A stretch of DNA of 64,000 nt from Sinorhizobium arboris LMG 14919 (lineage in GTDB: Bacteria; Pseudomonadota; Alphaproteobacteria; Rhizobiales; Rhizobiaceae). The stretch covers positions 1 to 64,000 of the forward strand of contig NZ_ATYB01000008.1 of NCBI RefSeq assembly GCF_000427465.1. The letters run 5' to 3'. The number at the start of each line of letters is the position of its first letter. Within the stretch, counting starts at the first letter, position 1. The notes beneath the pieces were generated by a model, which did not search any database, was not told the origin of the DNA, and saw nothing but the letters and a program-made list of their open reading frames with translations. The translations under genes and the position numbers were made by a program. This document shows positions 9,106-18,124 of this stretch, one piece after another.

Positions 9106-9993
9106 ATGCCGTTGGCGGAGAACTATTTCCTCTATCTGCCCGACAATCGACTATGTTCGGCCTGGGGGTGCACGACAGTATCGACCGGGCATACGAAAAT
9201 ACCTCCGCATTCGATCTATCCGCCGATACGTCATCCGGACGACCATCACTTCGATTGGAAAAGAGGGAGGATTCTCCAAGCCTATCAGGTGATCCTGATC
9301 TCGGACGGGCGGGGCATGTTCGAATTCGGGCGGCGCGGGAAAACGCAACTGGTGGAAGGCGGATCGATAGTCCTTCTGTTTCCCGGCGTCTGGCACCGGT
9401 TCGCTCCGGATCCGGAGCTGGGCTGGACCGAGAACTGGATAGAGTGCCGAAGCGCCGCATTCGACTTTGCGCGGGCGATCGGCCTTATCGACCCTGCGCG
9501 CCCCGTTTTGCCCTCGGGACCGGATTTCGACGCCATTTTCGAAGCGATTCACGAGCGTGCCGTCGAAGACGGTCTGAAGAACCAGCCGGTCCTGTCGACG
9601 CTCGGGCTGCAATTGCTGGCGCTTCTCTCGCAGCAACAGGAAGGCGCCTCGGCTGCTCCTGCGGACCGGCTGGTCGAACGGGCGCGCGTGCTCTTGATGG
9701 AACGCTGCGCGAACCAGATGCCGGTAGAGGAAATCGCCCGGGAGCTCGGTGTCAGCTATTCCTATTTCCGAAGGGTATTCAAGGAGAAGGCCGGCATCTC
9801 ACCCAAGCAGCACCAGATGGCGCTCAGGATCCGACGGACACAGGATATCCTGACGAATACGGACAAGCCGATCAAGGAAATTGCCGCCTTGCTCGGATTT
9901 AGCTCGGCCTTTCACCTGTCGACCCAGTTCCAGGATCTGGTGGGATGCAGCCCGTCGGAATACCGGAAGCGATCGGGCAGCCTGGCCGATTAG
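9106..9993 (+). CDS. AraC family transcriptional regulator
   Basis: 295 residues. The N-terminal ~150 residues form a cupin-like sensor domain (PPHSIYPP, VEGGSIVLLFPGVWHRF). The C-terminal ~100 residues carry the double helix-turn-helix of AraC/XylS proteins, with MPVEEIARELGVSYSYFRRV and KPIKEIAALLGFSSAFHLST as the two recognition helices. A GAGGGG Shine-Dalgarno stands 6 nt before the ATG. It is divergent from the isomerase–transporter–hydrolase operon, with about 245 bp between starts. It is therefore most simply the local activator of that operon, binding the imported sugar through its cupin domain. Confidence 0.88.
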   Translation: MPLAENYFLYLPDNRLCSAWGCTTVSTGHTKIPPHSIYPPIRHPDDHHFDWKRGRILQAYQVILISDGRGMFEFGRRGKTQLVEGGSIVLLFPGVWHRFAPDPELGWTENWIECRSAAFDFARAIGLIDPARPVLPSGPDFDAIFEAIHERAVEDGLKNQPVLSTLGLQLLALLSQQQEGASAAPADRLVERARVLLMERCANQMPVEEIARELGVSYSYFRRVFKEKAGISPKQHQMALRIRRTQDILTNTDKPIKEIAALLGFSSAFHLSTQFQDLVGCSPSEYRKRSGSLAD

Positions 9994-10016
9994 GGATGGG
10001 GTGCTGGCAGTCAGGC

Positions 10017-11249
10017 TCAGATCACCCGCACTTCGGGAATGGCGACGACGAAGCGGCCCCCCCAGGAGCGGATATAGCCGTGGGCGGCGACGATCTCGTC
10101 GGTCAGGTTCCAGGGCAGGATGACCACATAGTCGGGTTTTGCGGCCGGGATCCTGGCGGGATCGTAAATCGGAATGTGGCTGCCGGGCGAAAGCTTGCCC
10201 TGCTTCAGATCGTTGCGGTCGACGATGAAGTCGATGTCTGAGGCGGTGACGCCGCAGACGTTCAGGAAGGTGTTTCCCTTCGCTGCCGCGCCATAAGCCG
10301 CAACGCGCTTGTTCTGACCCTTCGCGTCAGTGAGAAACGCACGGAAACCGTCGCAGACCGAGGCGATGCGCTCGCCGAAGGCGGCGTAGGCGGGCATCTG
10401 CGTGAGTCCGGCGCTTTCCTCCTTGGCCCGCACTTCCGCGAGCTGTTCGGTGGCCGGTCTGGTTCCGGTCGCCGGCTGGGCGTAGACGCGCAGCGAGCCG
10501 CCATGGGTCGGCAGTTCCTCGACATCGAAGACTTTCAGCCCGCAAGCGGCGAAGATACGTTCGACGGCGGCGAGCGAGAGGTAGGAATAGTGCTCGTGAT
10601 AGATCGTGTCGAACTGAATGCCTTCGATCAGCCGGAGGAGGTGCGGAAACTCGAAGGTGGCGACGCCGTCCGGCTTCAGGAGGATCGCAAAACCGCTTAC
10701 GAAATCGGCGATATCCGGCACGTGGGCGAGAACATTGTTGGCGGCAGTGAGATCGGCGCGGATGCCGCGGGCGACGAGCGCGTTGGCCGTATCACGGCCG
10801 AAGAAGGCGACATGGGTCGGCACGTTGCGGCCTTCGGCGATCCTGGCAGCGTTGGCTGCGGGCTCGACGCCGAGCACGGGAATCTGCCTGGCCGCGAAAT
10901 ACTGCAGCAGGTAGCCGTCGTTCGATGCTACTTCCACGACCTGCGAGCGGCTGTCGAGAGCGAAGCGTTCGGTCATTGCCTCCGCATAACGGCGCGCATG
11001 GTCGAGCCAACTCGTCGAGAAGGACGAAAGATAGTGGTAATCGGCGTTGAAAATCTCGTCGGCCGGGACCGTCTCGGTGGTCTGCACGAGCAGGCATTCG
11101 GAACAGACCATAACCTTCAGCGGAAAAGCCTTCTCCCGGGCGATCGCCTCGTCGGTCGGCTCGAGAAACGAGTTGGACCAGGGCGTCGCCCCGAGGTCGG
11201 CCACAACGGTTTCAAGCGGGGTCGAGCAGAAGCGGCAGGAGTGGGACAT
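10017..11249 (-). CDS. SAM-dependent C-methyltransferase of deoxysugar pathways
   Basis: 410 residues with the three-part layout of NDP-hexose C-methyltransferases. An N-terminal zinc-binding part has the cysteine pairs CRFC and CSEC. A Rossmann methyltransferase core has VVEVASNDGYLLQYF as the SAM loop and NNVLAHVPD after it. A C-terminal domain has KGNTFLNVCG and DRNDLKQGKLSPGSHIPI. These enzymes methylate a keto-sugar nucleotide. It is 6 bp downstream of rfbG on the same strand, so a CDP-4-keto-6-deoxyglucose derivative is the natural substrate guess. Glycosyltransferases are not visible nearby. Confidence 0.85.
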   Translation of the reverse strand: MSHSCRFCSTPLETVVADLGATPWSNSFLEPTDEAIAREKAFPLKVMVCSECLLVQTTETVPADEIFNADYHYLSSFSTSWLDHARRYAEAMTERFALDSRSQVVEVASNDGYLLQYFAARQIPVLGVEPAANAARIAEGRNVPTHVAFFGRDTANALVARGIRADLTAANNVLAHVPDIADFVSGFAILLKPDGVATFEFPHLLRLIEGIQFDTIYHEHYSYLSLAAVERIFAACGLKVFDVEELPTHGGSLRVYAQPATGTRPATEQLAEVRAKEESAGLTQMPAYAAFGERIASVCDGFRAFLTDAKGQNKRVAAYGAAAKGNTFLNVCGVTASDIDFIVDRNDLKQGKLSPGSHIPIYDPARIPAAKPDYVVILPWNLTDEIVAAHGYIRSWGGRFVVAIPEVRVI

Positions 11250-11255
11250 TTTGGG

Positions 11256-12326
11256 TCAGAGGCCTTTCGTGAATGCTTCTATCTGATCGAGCATGAGCCG
11301 CCGCGCCGCTTCGCCGCGCCGCCAGCCGTCGTACCAGCGCGCGGTCCACTCGATCGCCTGCTTCTGGGCGAGGCGCGGACGCCAGGCGAGGCTCTCGCCG
11401 GCGAGTGCCGGGTCGAGCCCCAGCGTCTGCATTTCGCGCGGTTGCTCGAGCGCCGAGACGTCGTCCCATTCGGGGTCGAGTCCCATCGCGGCCTGCACTG
11501 CGTTGGCCACGTCGCGCACGGGGATTGCCGGTTCGGAGGGCGAGGGGCCGAAGTTCAGCGCATCGACGTCGCTCTCGTCCCTGTAGAGCGCCTCGGCAAA
11601 GAGAAAGTAGCCGTTGAGGCAATCGAGTACGTGCTGCCAGGGGCGCGTCGCCAACGGACTGCGGATATTGAGCCTGGTGCCGGAAAGGGCAGCGCGCACG
11701 ACATCGGGCACCAGCCGGTCGGCGGAAAAGTCGCCGCCGCCGATCACATTGCCGCCGCGCGCCGTGGCGACGCGAATGCCGCGCTCCCTCAGATAGGCGC
11801 TGCGCCAGGTCGAGACGGCAAGCTCGCAGGCGGCCTTGGAGCCCGAATAGGGGTCGTGCCCGCCGAGCGTGTCGCTCTCCCGGAAATGCCGGCCGCTCTC
11901 GTCGTTGCGATAGACCTTGTCGGTCGTCACGACGAGGACGGTCTTCACGGAAGGAGTCGCACGGGTCGCTTCGAGCAGCCGCACCGTGCCCATGACGTTG
12001 ACGTCGAATGTTTCCGCAGGCGTCGCATAGCTTTCGCGCACCAGCGGCTGCGCCGCCATATGCAGGACGATTTCCGGCTCGCCCTTCCTTGTAATCGCCG
12101 CGAGCGCCTCTCCGTCGCGAATGTCGCCGAATTGCCCGCGCGGGATTCCGTCCGAATGCAGCAAATCATGCAGCGACGGCCGCGAGGCCGGCGGCAGGGC
12201 ATAGCCGGTCACATGTGCGCCCATCTTCTCGAGCCAAACACCCGCCCAGCTCCCCTTGAAGCCCGTATGGCCGGTGAGCAGGACACGCTTTCCCGCCCAG
12301 AACTCCGGATCAGCGAGACGGCTCAT
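11256..12326 (-). CDS. rfbG: CDP-glucose 4,6-dehydratase
   Basis: 356-residue short-chain dehydrogenase/reductase-type sugar-nucleotide dehydratase. The NAD-binding glycine motif GHTGFKGSW lies at residues 19-27, and the catalytic Tyr-x3-Lys is in YSGSKAACE, with the usual TTDKVY segment just before. It converts CDP-glucose to CDP-4-keto-6-deoxyglucose. The start overlaps the stop of rfbF by 4 bp, so translation is probably coupled. With rfbF and the methyltransferase it makes the precursor of a branched deoxysugar, presumably for surface polysaccharide. Confidence 0.92.
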   Translation of the reverse strand: MSRLADPEFWAGKRVLLTGHTGFKGSWAGVWLEKMGAHVTGYALPPASRPSLHDLLHSDGIPRGQFGDIRDGEALAAITRKGEPEIVLHMAAQPLVRESYATPAETFDVNVMGTVRLLEATRATPSVKTVLVVTTDKVYRNDESGRHFRESDTLGGHDPYSGSKAACELAVSTWRSAYLRERGIRVATARGGNVIGGGDFSADRLVPDVVRAALSGTRLNIRSPLATRPWQHVLDCLNGYFLFAEALYRDESDVDALNFGPSPSEPAIPVRDVANAVQAAMGLDPEWDDVSALEQPREMQTLGLDPALAGESLAWRPRLAQKQAIEWTARWYDGWRRGEAARRLMLDQIEAFTKGL

Positions 12327-13090
12327 GCCCAGATCTTCCAGGGCGCGCGGTTTTGCTGCCAGAGCTCCTCGAGCTGGGTCTTGTCGCGCAGCGTGTCCAT
12401 CGGGCGCCAGAAACCCTCATGCGGGAAGGCCATCAGCTGCCGGTCGCGCGCCAAGCCCTCGAGCGGCGCGCTCTCAAAGGCGACGTGATCTCCCTCGATG
12501 CGGTCGAGCACGGAACGATTGAGAACGAAGAAGCCGCCGTTGATGCGGCCGTTGTCGCCGGCCGGCTTCTCGGTGAAGCTCATGACCTGCCCGGCTTCCA
12601 TGGCGAGCGCGCCATAGCGCCCCGGCGGCACGACGCTCGTCACGGTCGCCTCCCGGCCATGACGGTGATGGAAATCGGTGAGCGCGCGGATGTCGATATC
12701 GGCGACGCCGTCGCCATAGGTCAGGCAGAAGGTCTCGCCGAGATAGCCGGCGACGCGCTTCAGGCGACCGCCGGTCATGGATTCCGGACCCGTATCGACC
12801 AGCGTCACCCGCCAGGGTTCCGCACTGCTCGTGTGATAGGTGGTCTCGCCGGTCGCCAGGTCAAAGCTAACGTCGGATGAGTGCAGAACGTAGTTGGAGA
12901 AGTATTCCTTGATCATGTAGCCGCGGTAACCCAGGCAGATCACGAAATCCGAAAAGCCGTAATGGCTGTAGATCTTCATGATATGCCAGAGGATCGGGCG
13001 CCCGCCGATCTCGATCATCGGCTTCGGCCTCAGGTGGCTCTCCTCCGAAATGCGGGTGCCGTATCCGCCGGCGAGAATGACCACCTTCAT
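12323..13090 (-). CDS. rfbF: glucose-1-phosphate cytidylyltransferase
   Basis: 255 residues, the usual family length. The nucleotidyltransferase signature MKVVILAGGYGTRISEESHL at the N-terminus, KPMIEIGGRPILWH and TYGDGVADID are diagnostic of RfbF. The enzyme makes CDP-glucose from CTP and glucose-1-phosphate, the first step of CDP-deoxysugar synthesis. It is the first gene of the three-gene minus-strand operon. The upstream gap to the divergent FAD oxidase is about 242 bp and must hold the promoter. Confidence 0.93.
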   Translation of the reverse strand: MKVVILAGGYGTRISEESHLRPKPMIEIGGRPILWHIMKIYSHYGFSDFVICLGYRGYMIKEYFSNYVLHSSDVSFDLATGETTYHTSSAEPWRVTLVDTGPESMTGGRLKRVAGYLGETFCLTYGDGVADIDIRALTDFHHRHGREATVTSVVPPGRYGALAMEAGQVMSFTEKPAGDNGRINGGFFVLNRSVLDRIEGDHVAFESAPLEGLARDRQLMAFPHEGFWRPMDTLRDKTQLEELWQQNRAPWKIWA

Positions 13091-13332
13091 GCCGCGACTT
13101 CCCTCTCCAAACTGCCTTCGACCGCTGTTTCGCGGATTGTCCGCGCCGGCGGTTCATTGGAGCATTTCAGCCGCGATTGCAAGAATTGCGGTGTCGGGGC
13201 GCCCGTGTTGCGCCCTGCAACCTAACCCCAAAGGACTATGGGCGCGGGCGACGGGTCTGCTTGCCGGGTGCAGGGCAAAGGCGCAGAATGCCCGCCGCTG
13301 GGGGCAATGGTTCACCGTGGGAGGAGCGAATC

Positions 13333-14772
13333 ATGAACGACATGAGCCTCACCAATCTGCAAAACGGAATAACAATGGTCAGCGCCGGGGCAATCGAGGC
13401 ATTTGCCGGGCGCCTGCGCGGGCGCGTCCTGATTGCGACCGACGCCGCCTATGACGAGGCGCGCACGATCTGGAACGGCATGATCGACCGCAGGCCCGGG
13501 CTGATCGTGCAATGCGCCGGAGCTGCCGACGTCGTCAATGCGGTGCGCTTCGCAGCGGAGAACCAGTTACTCGTCGCGGTCCGCGGCGGCGGCCACAACA
13601 TCGCCGGCAATGCGGTCTGCGACGGCGGCATGGTGATCGATCTCACGCTGATGAAGTCGGTGCGGGTCGATGCGACGACGAAGACGGCCTGGGTCGAGCC
13701 GGGTGCGACGCTTGCAGATCTGGATATGGAGACGCAGGCCTTCCGCCTTGCTTTACCGACCGGCATCAACTCGACGACCGGAATTTCCGGCCTGACGCTC
13801 GGCGGCGGGTTCGGCTGGATCACGCGCAAATTCGGATTGACGATCGACAACCTGCTTTCGGCCGATGTGGTCACGGCGAACGGCCAGCTGGTGCGGGCGA
13901 GCCCCACCGAGCACCGCGACCTTTTCTGGGCCATCAGGGGCGGCGGCGGCAATTTCGGAGTCGTGACGGCCTTCGAATTCCGCCTGCACGAACTCGGCCC
14001 CGAGGTGCTCTCCGGGCTCGTCGTCCATCCCTTCGCCGAAGCCGAAGGCGTCCTGCAGCAGTACAGGCGGGCACTCGAAAATGCGCCGGACGAACTCACC
14101 TGCTGGGTGGTGATGCGCCAGGCGCCGCCGCTGCCCTTCCTTCCGGCCGAATGGCACGGAAAGGAGGTGGTCGTGCTCGCCATGTGCTATTGCGGCGATC
14201 TCGAAGCGGGCGAGAAGGCGATGGCGGGGCTGCGGGCGATCGGCAGCCCGATCGCCGATGTGGTAGCGCCGCATCCCTTCGTCGGCTGGCAGCAAGCCTT
14301 CGATCCCCTGCTTGCTCCAGGCGCCCGCAACTACTGGAAGAGCCACGATTTCACCGAGCTTTCCGATCAGGTAATCGGTATTCTCATCGAGGCCATACGG
14401 CAATTGCCGGGCCCGGAATGCGAAATATTCCTCGGCCATGTCGGCGGTGCCGCCGGCCGCGTTGCGCCCGAGGAGACCGCTTTCCCGCAGCGCAGCTCGC
14501 ACTTCGTCATGAACGTGCACGGCCGCTGGCGCGACCCGGCGATGGACCAGGCCTGCATCGACTGGGCGCGGCATCTCTTCGAAGCCACAAAGCCCTACGC
14601 CGCCGGCACGGCCTACGTCAATTTCATGCCCGAGGACGAGCTGGACCGGGTCGAGGCGGCCTACGGCGCAAACTATGGCCGGCTCGTCGAGATCAAGCGG
14701 CATTACGATCCGCTCAATCTGTTCCGGATGAACCAGAACGTCCGGCCGATAGAGGAACGCGGGGCAGCCTGA
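13333..14772 (+). CDS. FAD-linked oxidase (berberine bridge / 6-hydroxynicotine oxidase type)
   Basis: 479 residues. The N-terminal FAD_binding_4 domain has VRGGGHNIAGNAVCDGG, in which the His after GGG is the usual covalent-flavin residue, and GLTLGGGFGWITRKFG. The C-terminal BBE segment is seen in YGANYGRLVEIKRHYDPLNLF. Such enzymes oxidise alcohols, amines or sugars with FAD and often bind it covalently. The ATG at 13333 has a GGAGGAGCG Shine-Dalgarno; the open frame upstream of it lacks family character. It is followed at 37 bp by a PLP enzyme on the same strand. Substrate unknown. Confidence 0.85.
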   Translation: MNDMSLTNLQNGITMVSAGAIEAFAGRLRGRVLIATDAAYDEARTIWNGMIDRRPGLIVQCAGAADVVNAVRFAAENQLLVAVRGGGHNIAGNAVCDGGMVIDLTLMKSVRVDATTKTAWVEPGATLADLDMETQAFRLALPTGINSTTGISGLTLGGGFGWITRKFGLTIDNLLSADVVTANGQLVRASPTEHRDLFWAIRGGGGNFGVVTAFEFRLHELGPEVLSGLVVHPFAEAEGVLQQYRRALENAPDELTCWVVMRQAPPLPFLPAEWHGKEVVVLAMCYCGDLEAGEKAMAGLRAIGSPIADVVAPHPFVGWQQAFDPLLAPGARNYWKSHDFTELSDQVIGILIEAIRQLPGPECEIFLGHVGGAAGRVAPEETAFPQRSSHFVMNVHGRWRDPAMDQACIDWARHLFEATKPYAAGTAYVNFMPEDELDRVEAAYGANYGRLVEIKRHYDPLNLFRMNQNVRPIEERGAA

Positions 14773-14809
14773 AGCGGGCGGTCCGCAAGGTGACGCCTGG
14801 AGGCACCTC

Positions 14810-16231
14810 ATGAAAGAGGAAGCGACCCGCGAAGTACTTCAACGCGCGACGGAGCACGCCGCGCGTTTCCGCGAAAAAATCGCGGAGGCCCCGCAGCGGC
14901 CGGAGCAATCCTACCCCGCCGCATTGGAGACGTTTCGCGAAGCTCTGCCGGAACGGGGAAGCGCCGGTACCGAAGTGATCGGCGAGCTTGCCGCCAAGGC
15001 GGAGCCGGGGCTCCACGCGATGACGGGGCCGCGCTTCTTCGGATGGGTCATCGGCGGTTCGCATCCGGTCGGGGTTGCGGCCGACTGGATGACGAGCGCC
15101 TGGGGCCAGAATGCCGGCAACCACCACGCGGCGCCGGCCGCCGCCGCCGCGGAGGCGATCGCGGCCAACTGGCTTCTCGACCTCCTCGACCTGCCGCGGG
15201 AGAGCTCCGTCGGCTTTGCCACCGGTGCGACGCTTGCCAATTTCATCTGCCTGGCCGCCGCGCGCGGAGAGGTGCTGCGGCAGGCAGGATGGGACGCCGA
15301 GGCGCAGGGCCTCTTCGGAGCGCCGCCGGTCGCGGTGCTGATCGGCGACGAAGCGCATGCGACGGTTTTCTCGGCGCTGCAATTTCTAGGCTTCGGGCAC
15401 GACCGCGTCGTCCGCGTCAGGACCGACGAAATGGGCCGCATCACCGCCCCGGCTTTTGCGGAAGCCGCCGCGCGGGTTTCCGGTCCCTGTATTGCGATCC
15501 TGCAGGCAGGGCAGATCAATACCGGTGCCTTCGACGATTTCGGCGGCATCATGCCGATTGCCCGGGCTCTGGGCGCCTGGGTTCATGTCGACGGCGCATT
15601 CGGCCTCTGGGCCCGCGCCGCTCCCGGAAAGCGCGCACTCGCCGACGGGATCGAAGGGGCCCACTCCTGGGCAACCGACGGCCATAAATGGCTGCAGACG
15701 CCCTACGACTGCGGATATGCCATCATCCGCGACCAGGAAGCGCATCGCCGTGCCATGACGATCGCCGCGAGCTACCTGCCGCCGAGCACCGAGGGCGAAC
15801 GGGACCCGAGCCATTTCGTGCCGGAACTCTCGCGCCGCGCCCGCGGCTTCGCCACCTGGGCGATGATCAAGCATCTCGGCCGCGAGGGCATTGTCGCCAT
15901 GGTCGACCGGCATTGCCGCGTCGCGCGCGCAATTGCCGAACGGCTGAGCGGCGAAGACGGCATCAATGTCCTGAACGACGTGGTGCTCAATCAGGTCCTG
16001 CTGCGCTTCGGAGCGGCTGTGCCCGGCGAGGAGGGCGACCGGATGACCCAGGCGGAGATCGCCCGGCTGCAGGCCGAGGGCGTCCTGTTCGCCGGGGGCG
16101 CCGTCTGGCGCGACCGCAAGGTGATGCGGCTCTCGGTCATCTCCTGGCTGACGGACGACCGGGCCGGCGAAATGGCCGCGGACGCGATCATCGCCGCCTG
16201 GCGGGCGGTCCGCGATGGGATTGAGGTTTAG
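14810..16231 (+). CDS. pyridoxal-dependent decarboxylase / aminotransferase-fold enzyme
   Basis: 473-residue fold-type I PLP enzyme of the group II decarboxylase family. TDGHKWLQTPYDCGY contains the expected Schiff-base lysine; FATGATLANFICLAAAR binds the cofactor phosphate, and WVHVDGAFGLWA supplies the Asp that pairs with the pyridine nitrogen. Family members decarboxylate aromatic or acidic amino acids, though many homologues in soil bacteria are uncharacterised. A GGAGGCACCTC Shine-Dalgarno precedes the ATG. It is probably co-transcribed with the FAD oxidase 37 bp upstream, which would fit an amino acid to amine to aldehyde route; that link is inference. Confidence 0.82.
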   Translation: MKEEATREVLQRATEHAARFREKIAEAPQRPEQSYPAALETFREALPERGSAGTEVIGELAAKAEPGLHAMTGPRFFGWVIGGSHPVGVAADWMTSAWGQNAGNHHAAPAAAAAEAIAANWLLDLLDLPRESSVGFATGATLANFICLAAARGEVLRQAGWDAEAQGLFGAPPVAVLIGDEAHATVFSALQFLGFGHDRVVRVRTDEMGRITAPAFAEAAARVSGPCIAILQAGQINTGAFDDFGGIMPIARALGAWVHVDGAFGLWARAAPGKRALADGIEGAHSWATDGHKWLQTPYDCGYAIIRDQEAHRRAMTIAASYLPPSTEGERDPSHFVPELSRRARGFATWAMIKHLGREGIVAMVDRHCRVARAIAERLSGEDGINVLNDVVLNQVLLRFGAAVPGEEGDRMTQAEIARLQAEGVLFAGGAVWRDRKVMRLSVISWLTDDRAGEMAADAIIAAWRAVRDGIEV

Positions 16232-16404
16232 AAGCGCCTCCCGGTCTTGACGCCGAAAGAAGAGTGGCGCGTACCGGAACCTCTCCACGACCTTGCAGTT
16301 AGCAGGCGATCAGGCGGCTGTTCCATGACCGCGGCGAAACTGCCGTGCCGTTTGAGGGCATTGCAGCCGCTGCAGCACTCCTGACAACTCGAGGAGGATA
16401 TCAC

Positions 16405-16872
16405 ATGTCACCGATGAAATTTCCGGCCGTGACCGCTCTGGCTGCTCTTATGGCCATCAGCACCGCAGCCGCCGCTGCCGCCCAGGCACCCGATCCCATT
16501 CCGCCCGCCGGAGAAATGCCCGCCGAGGACCAGGGTATCGAACCGGACATGGAACCCGGCGATCGAGGGGGCGCTGAAGGAGTGATCCAAGGCGATCAGC
16601 CCGACATGATGCGCGAGGACATGGTACGCGGCGACCGGATGCATGGCGATCGCATGCGCCACCGCGACCGGATGCGGGGCATGATGATGCACCGGCAGAT
16701 GATGCACCGGCAGATGATGAAGATCATGTTCGCCATCACCGATGCGGACAATGACGGCGCCCTTTCCTTCGAGGAGATCAGCACCATTCACAAGCGGATT
16801 TTCGACAAGGTCGATAACAACCGCGACGGTAAGGTCACGCCGGAGGAGATACAGGGCTTCTTCCACGATTAG
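16405..16872 (+). CDS. exported EF-hand protein
   Basis: 155 residues from the ATG at 16405, which has a GAGGAGGATATC Shine-Dalgarno. It has a signal peptide (hydrophobic alanine-rich, cleavage near AAAAQ), then an acidic linker, then a Met/His/Arg/Asp-rich middle with two copies of MMHRQ encoded by a 15-bp direct repeat, and two EF-hand loops at the end ([12 protein letters not shown] and [12 protein letters not shown]). It is likely a periplasmic calcium-binding protein; the Met/His-rich stretch might bind a metal as well. Function unknown. Confidence 0.8.
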   Translation: MSPMKFPAVTALAALMAISTAAAAAAQAPDPIPPAGEMPAEDQGIEPDMEPGDRGGAEGVIQGDQPDMMREDMVRGDRMHGDRMRHRDRMRGMMMHRQMMHRQMMKIMFAITDADNDGALSFEEISTIHKRIFDKVDNNRDGKVTPEEIQGFFHD

Positions 16873-16952
16873 GAAGACTCCGCTACGCTGGATGAAAGCA
16901 GTTTTCCTCCCGGGACGGTTGCGGCCGCCCCGGCCTGTCCCGTGGAGACCCT

Positions 16953-17324
16953 ATGGCACCATTCCAGTTGAAGCGGATCTACGAGGCCCCGACTGCTTCC
17001 GACGGCACGCGCATTCTCGTCGACCGCCTCTGGCCGCGCGGCGTCGCCAAAGACAAGGCTGGAATCGATCTCTGGCTCAGGGACATCGCTCCCAGCGATG
17101 CGCTGCGCAAGCGGTTTCATGGCAAGCCGGAGGACTGGGACGCGTTTTGCGCCGCCTATGCGGAGGAGCTCGAGAGCGAAGCGGCGGAGGCGGCGGTGGC
17201 CGAGTTGCGTGAACGGCTGAGAGAAGGCCCGGTGACGCTGCTTTATGCGGCGCGGGACGAGACGCACAACAATGCGGTTGCGCTGAAGGCATGGCTGGAG
17301 CGGGGAAGGGGAGTGGCCCCTTAG
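16953..17324 (+). CDS. DUF488 family protein
   Basis: 123 residues with the DUF488 hallmarks: RILVDRLWPRGVAKDKAGIDLW near the start, HGKPEDWDAFCAAYAEEL in the middle, and VTLLYAARDETHNNAVAL at the end. The family is small, cytosolic, widespread and of unknown biochemical function. It lies 80 bp after the EF-hand gene; a separate promoter is possible. Confidence 0.88.
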   Translation: MAPFQLKRIYEAPTASDGTRILVDRLWPRGVAKDKAGIDLWLRDIAPSDALRKRFHGKPEDWDAFCAAYAEELESEAAEAAVAELRERLREGPVTLLYAARDETHNNAVALKAWLERGRGVAP

Positions 17325-17665
17325 ATCCCCATGATTTCGGGCCGGCTCGGTCCTAAAATCATAGAGTTATCGATTCCAGCAAGCAGAGCGGCATGCGGGC
17401 GGAAACCGCACGCAGTTTTGCTCATCCCGCTCTGAAGACGTGGACAGCGGCCGGCCTTGTTCCCGCATCGTTCGGTCCGTGGTTGCCCGGTTCCATGAAG
17501 GGCATGCGGTAGCCGCATAGTAGCCATTCCTTGCATTCGCCGTGCCTGGTACCGATCTATGCAATGAAAACTTCGACCCGTACTCCAACAAATAAAGTGG
17601 CATACGCCCGCCCGGCCGACCGGCCGCGCCTGCGGAAGGCCGCCGTAACGATTAAGGAGCCAGCT
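17325..17665 (+). other. gene-less stretch with a hairpin
   Basis: 341 bp between the DUF488 gene and the next small gene. An imperfect hairpin (arms ATGATTT and AAATCAT around inner GGGCC/GGTCC pairing) lies at about 17331-17362, just after the DUF488 stop, and could be a bidirectional terminator. Nothing protein-like stands out in the rest; open frames here are antisense-type shadows. The promoter of the gene at 17666 must lie in it. Confidence 0.4.
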
Positions 17666-17941
17666 ATGCGGGAATCTGCCAAGACCCTGAATGAGATGAC
17701 GCCTCGCGAGCGCGAAAACCTGATGACGCTCGTCGCGGACGCACTTGAAGCCACCGCGGACGAGGCACAGGAAATCGGCGATGATCGGTTTGCAGCAAAC
17801 TCGATCAGTCTCGCCAGAATTATCAGCGGTTGCGCCGAAGACGTTGCGACGATGGATGTGCCGGCAGCGGAACTTCTTTTGCAGCATGGTATCTCGCTGA
17901 TCGCGCTGTTTCGGCGGGAAGCGCCGCCTGTTCTGCACTGA
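17666..17941 (+). CDS. small hypothetical helical protein
   Basis: 91 residues from the ATG at 17666, preceded by AAGGAG at good spacing. The product (MRESAKTLNEMTPRERENLM…) is predicted to be soluble and mostly helical, with no signal peptide or cysteine cluster. I do not recognise a family. Upstream in-frame codons read like non-coding sequence and are left out. It stands alone between two gene-poor stretches. Confidence 0.6.
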   Translation: MRESAKTLNEMTPRERENLMTLVADALEATADEAQEIGDDRFAANSISLARIISGCAEDVATMDVPAAELLLQHGISLIALFRREAPPVLH

Positions 17942-17981
17942 GCAGAAGGTGAGCGGCTTTGCGCGGGAAGGTGTAATCCGA

Positions 17982-18022
17982 TGGATCTTTGTACCGTTTC
18001 CGCGAAACGGTGCAAAGATCCA
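17982..18022. repeat. long near-perfect hairpin
   Basis: Arms of about 19 nt (TGGATCTTTGTACCGTTTC and its complement with one mismatch) flank the triplet CGC. It sits 41 bp after the stop of the small helical protein and 102 bp before the next start. There is no T-run after it, so it resembles a dispersed palindromic element rather than a simple terminator. Confidence 0.55.
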
Positions 18023-18124
18023 CGCGCGCTGCACGTGCCGACCAGCACGGAACATTTTCAGAAGCAGGTGGTTCGTTGAGCCAGCCCGAAGATCGCGGCT
18101 GGAAAGGAACGATGGAGTCTGAAG

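Noticed and set aside
10503..12488. 661-codon plus-strand ORF opposite rfbG and the methyltransferase
   Set aside because: Typical GC-rich antisense shadow of clear minus-strand family genes.
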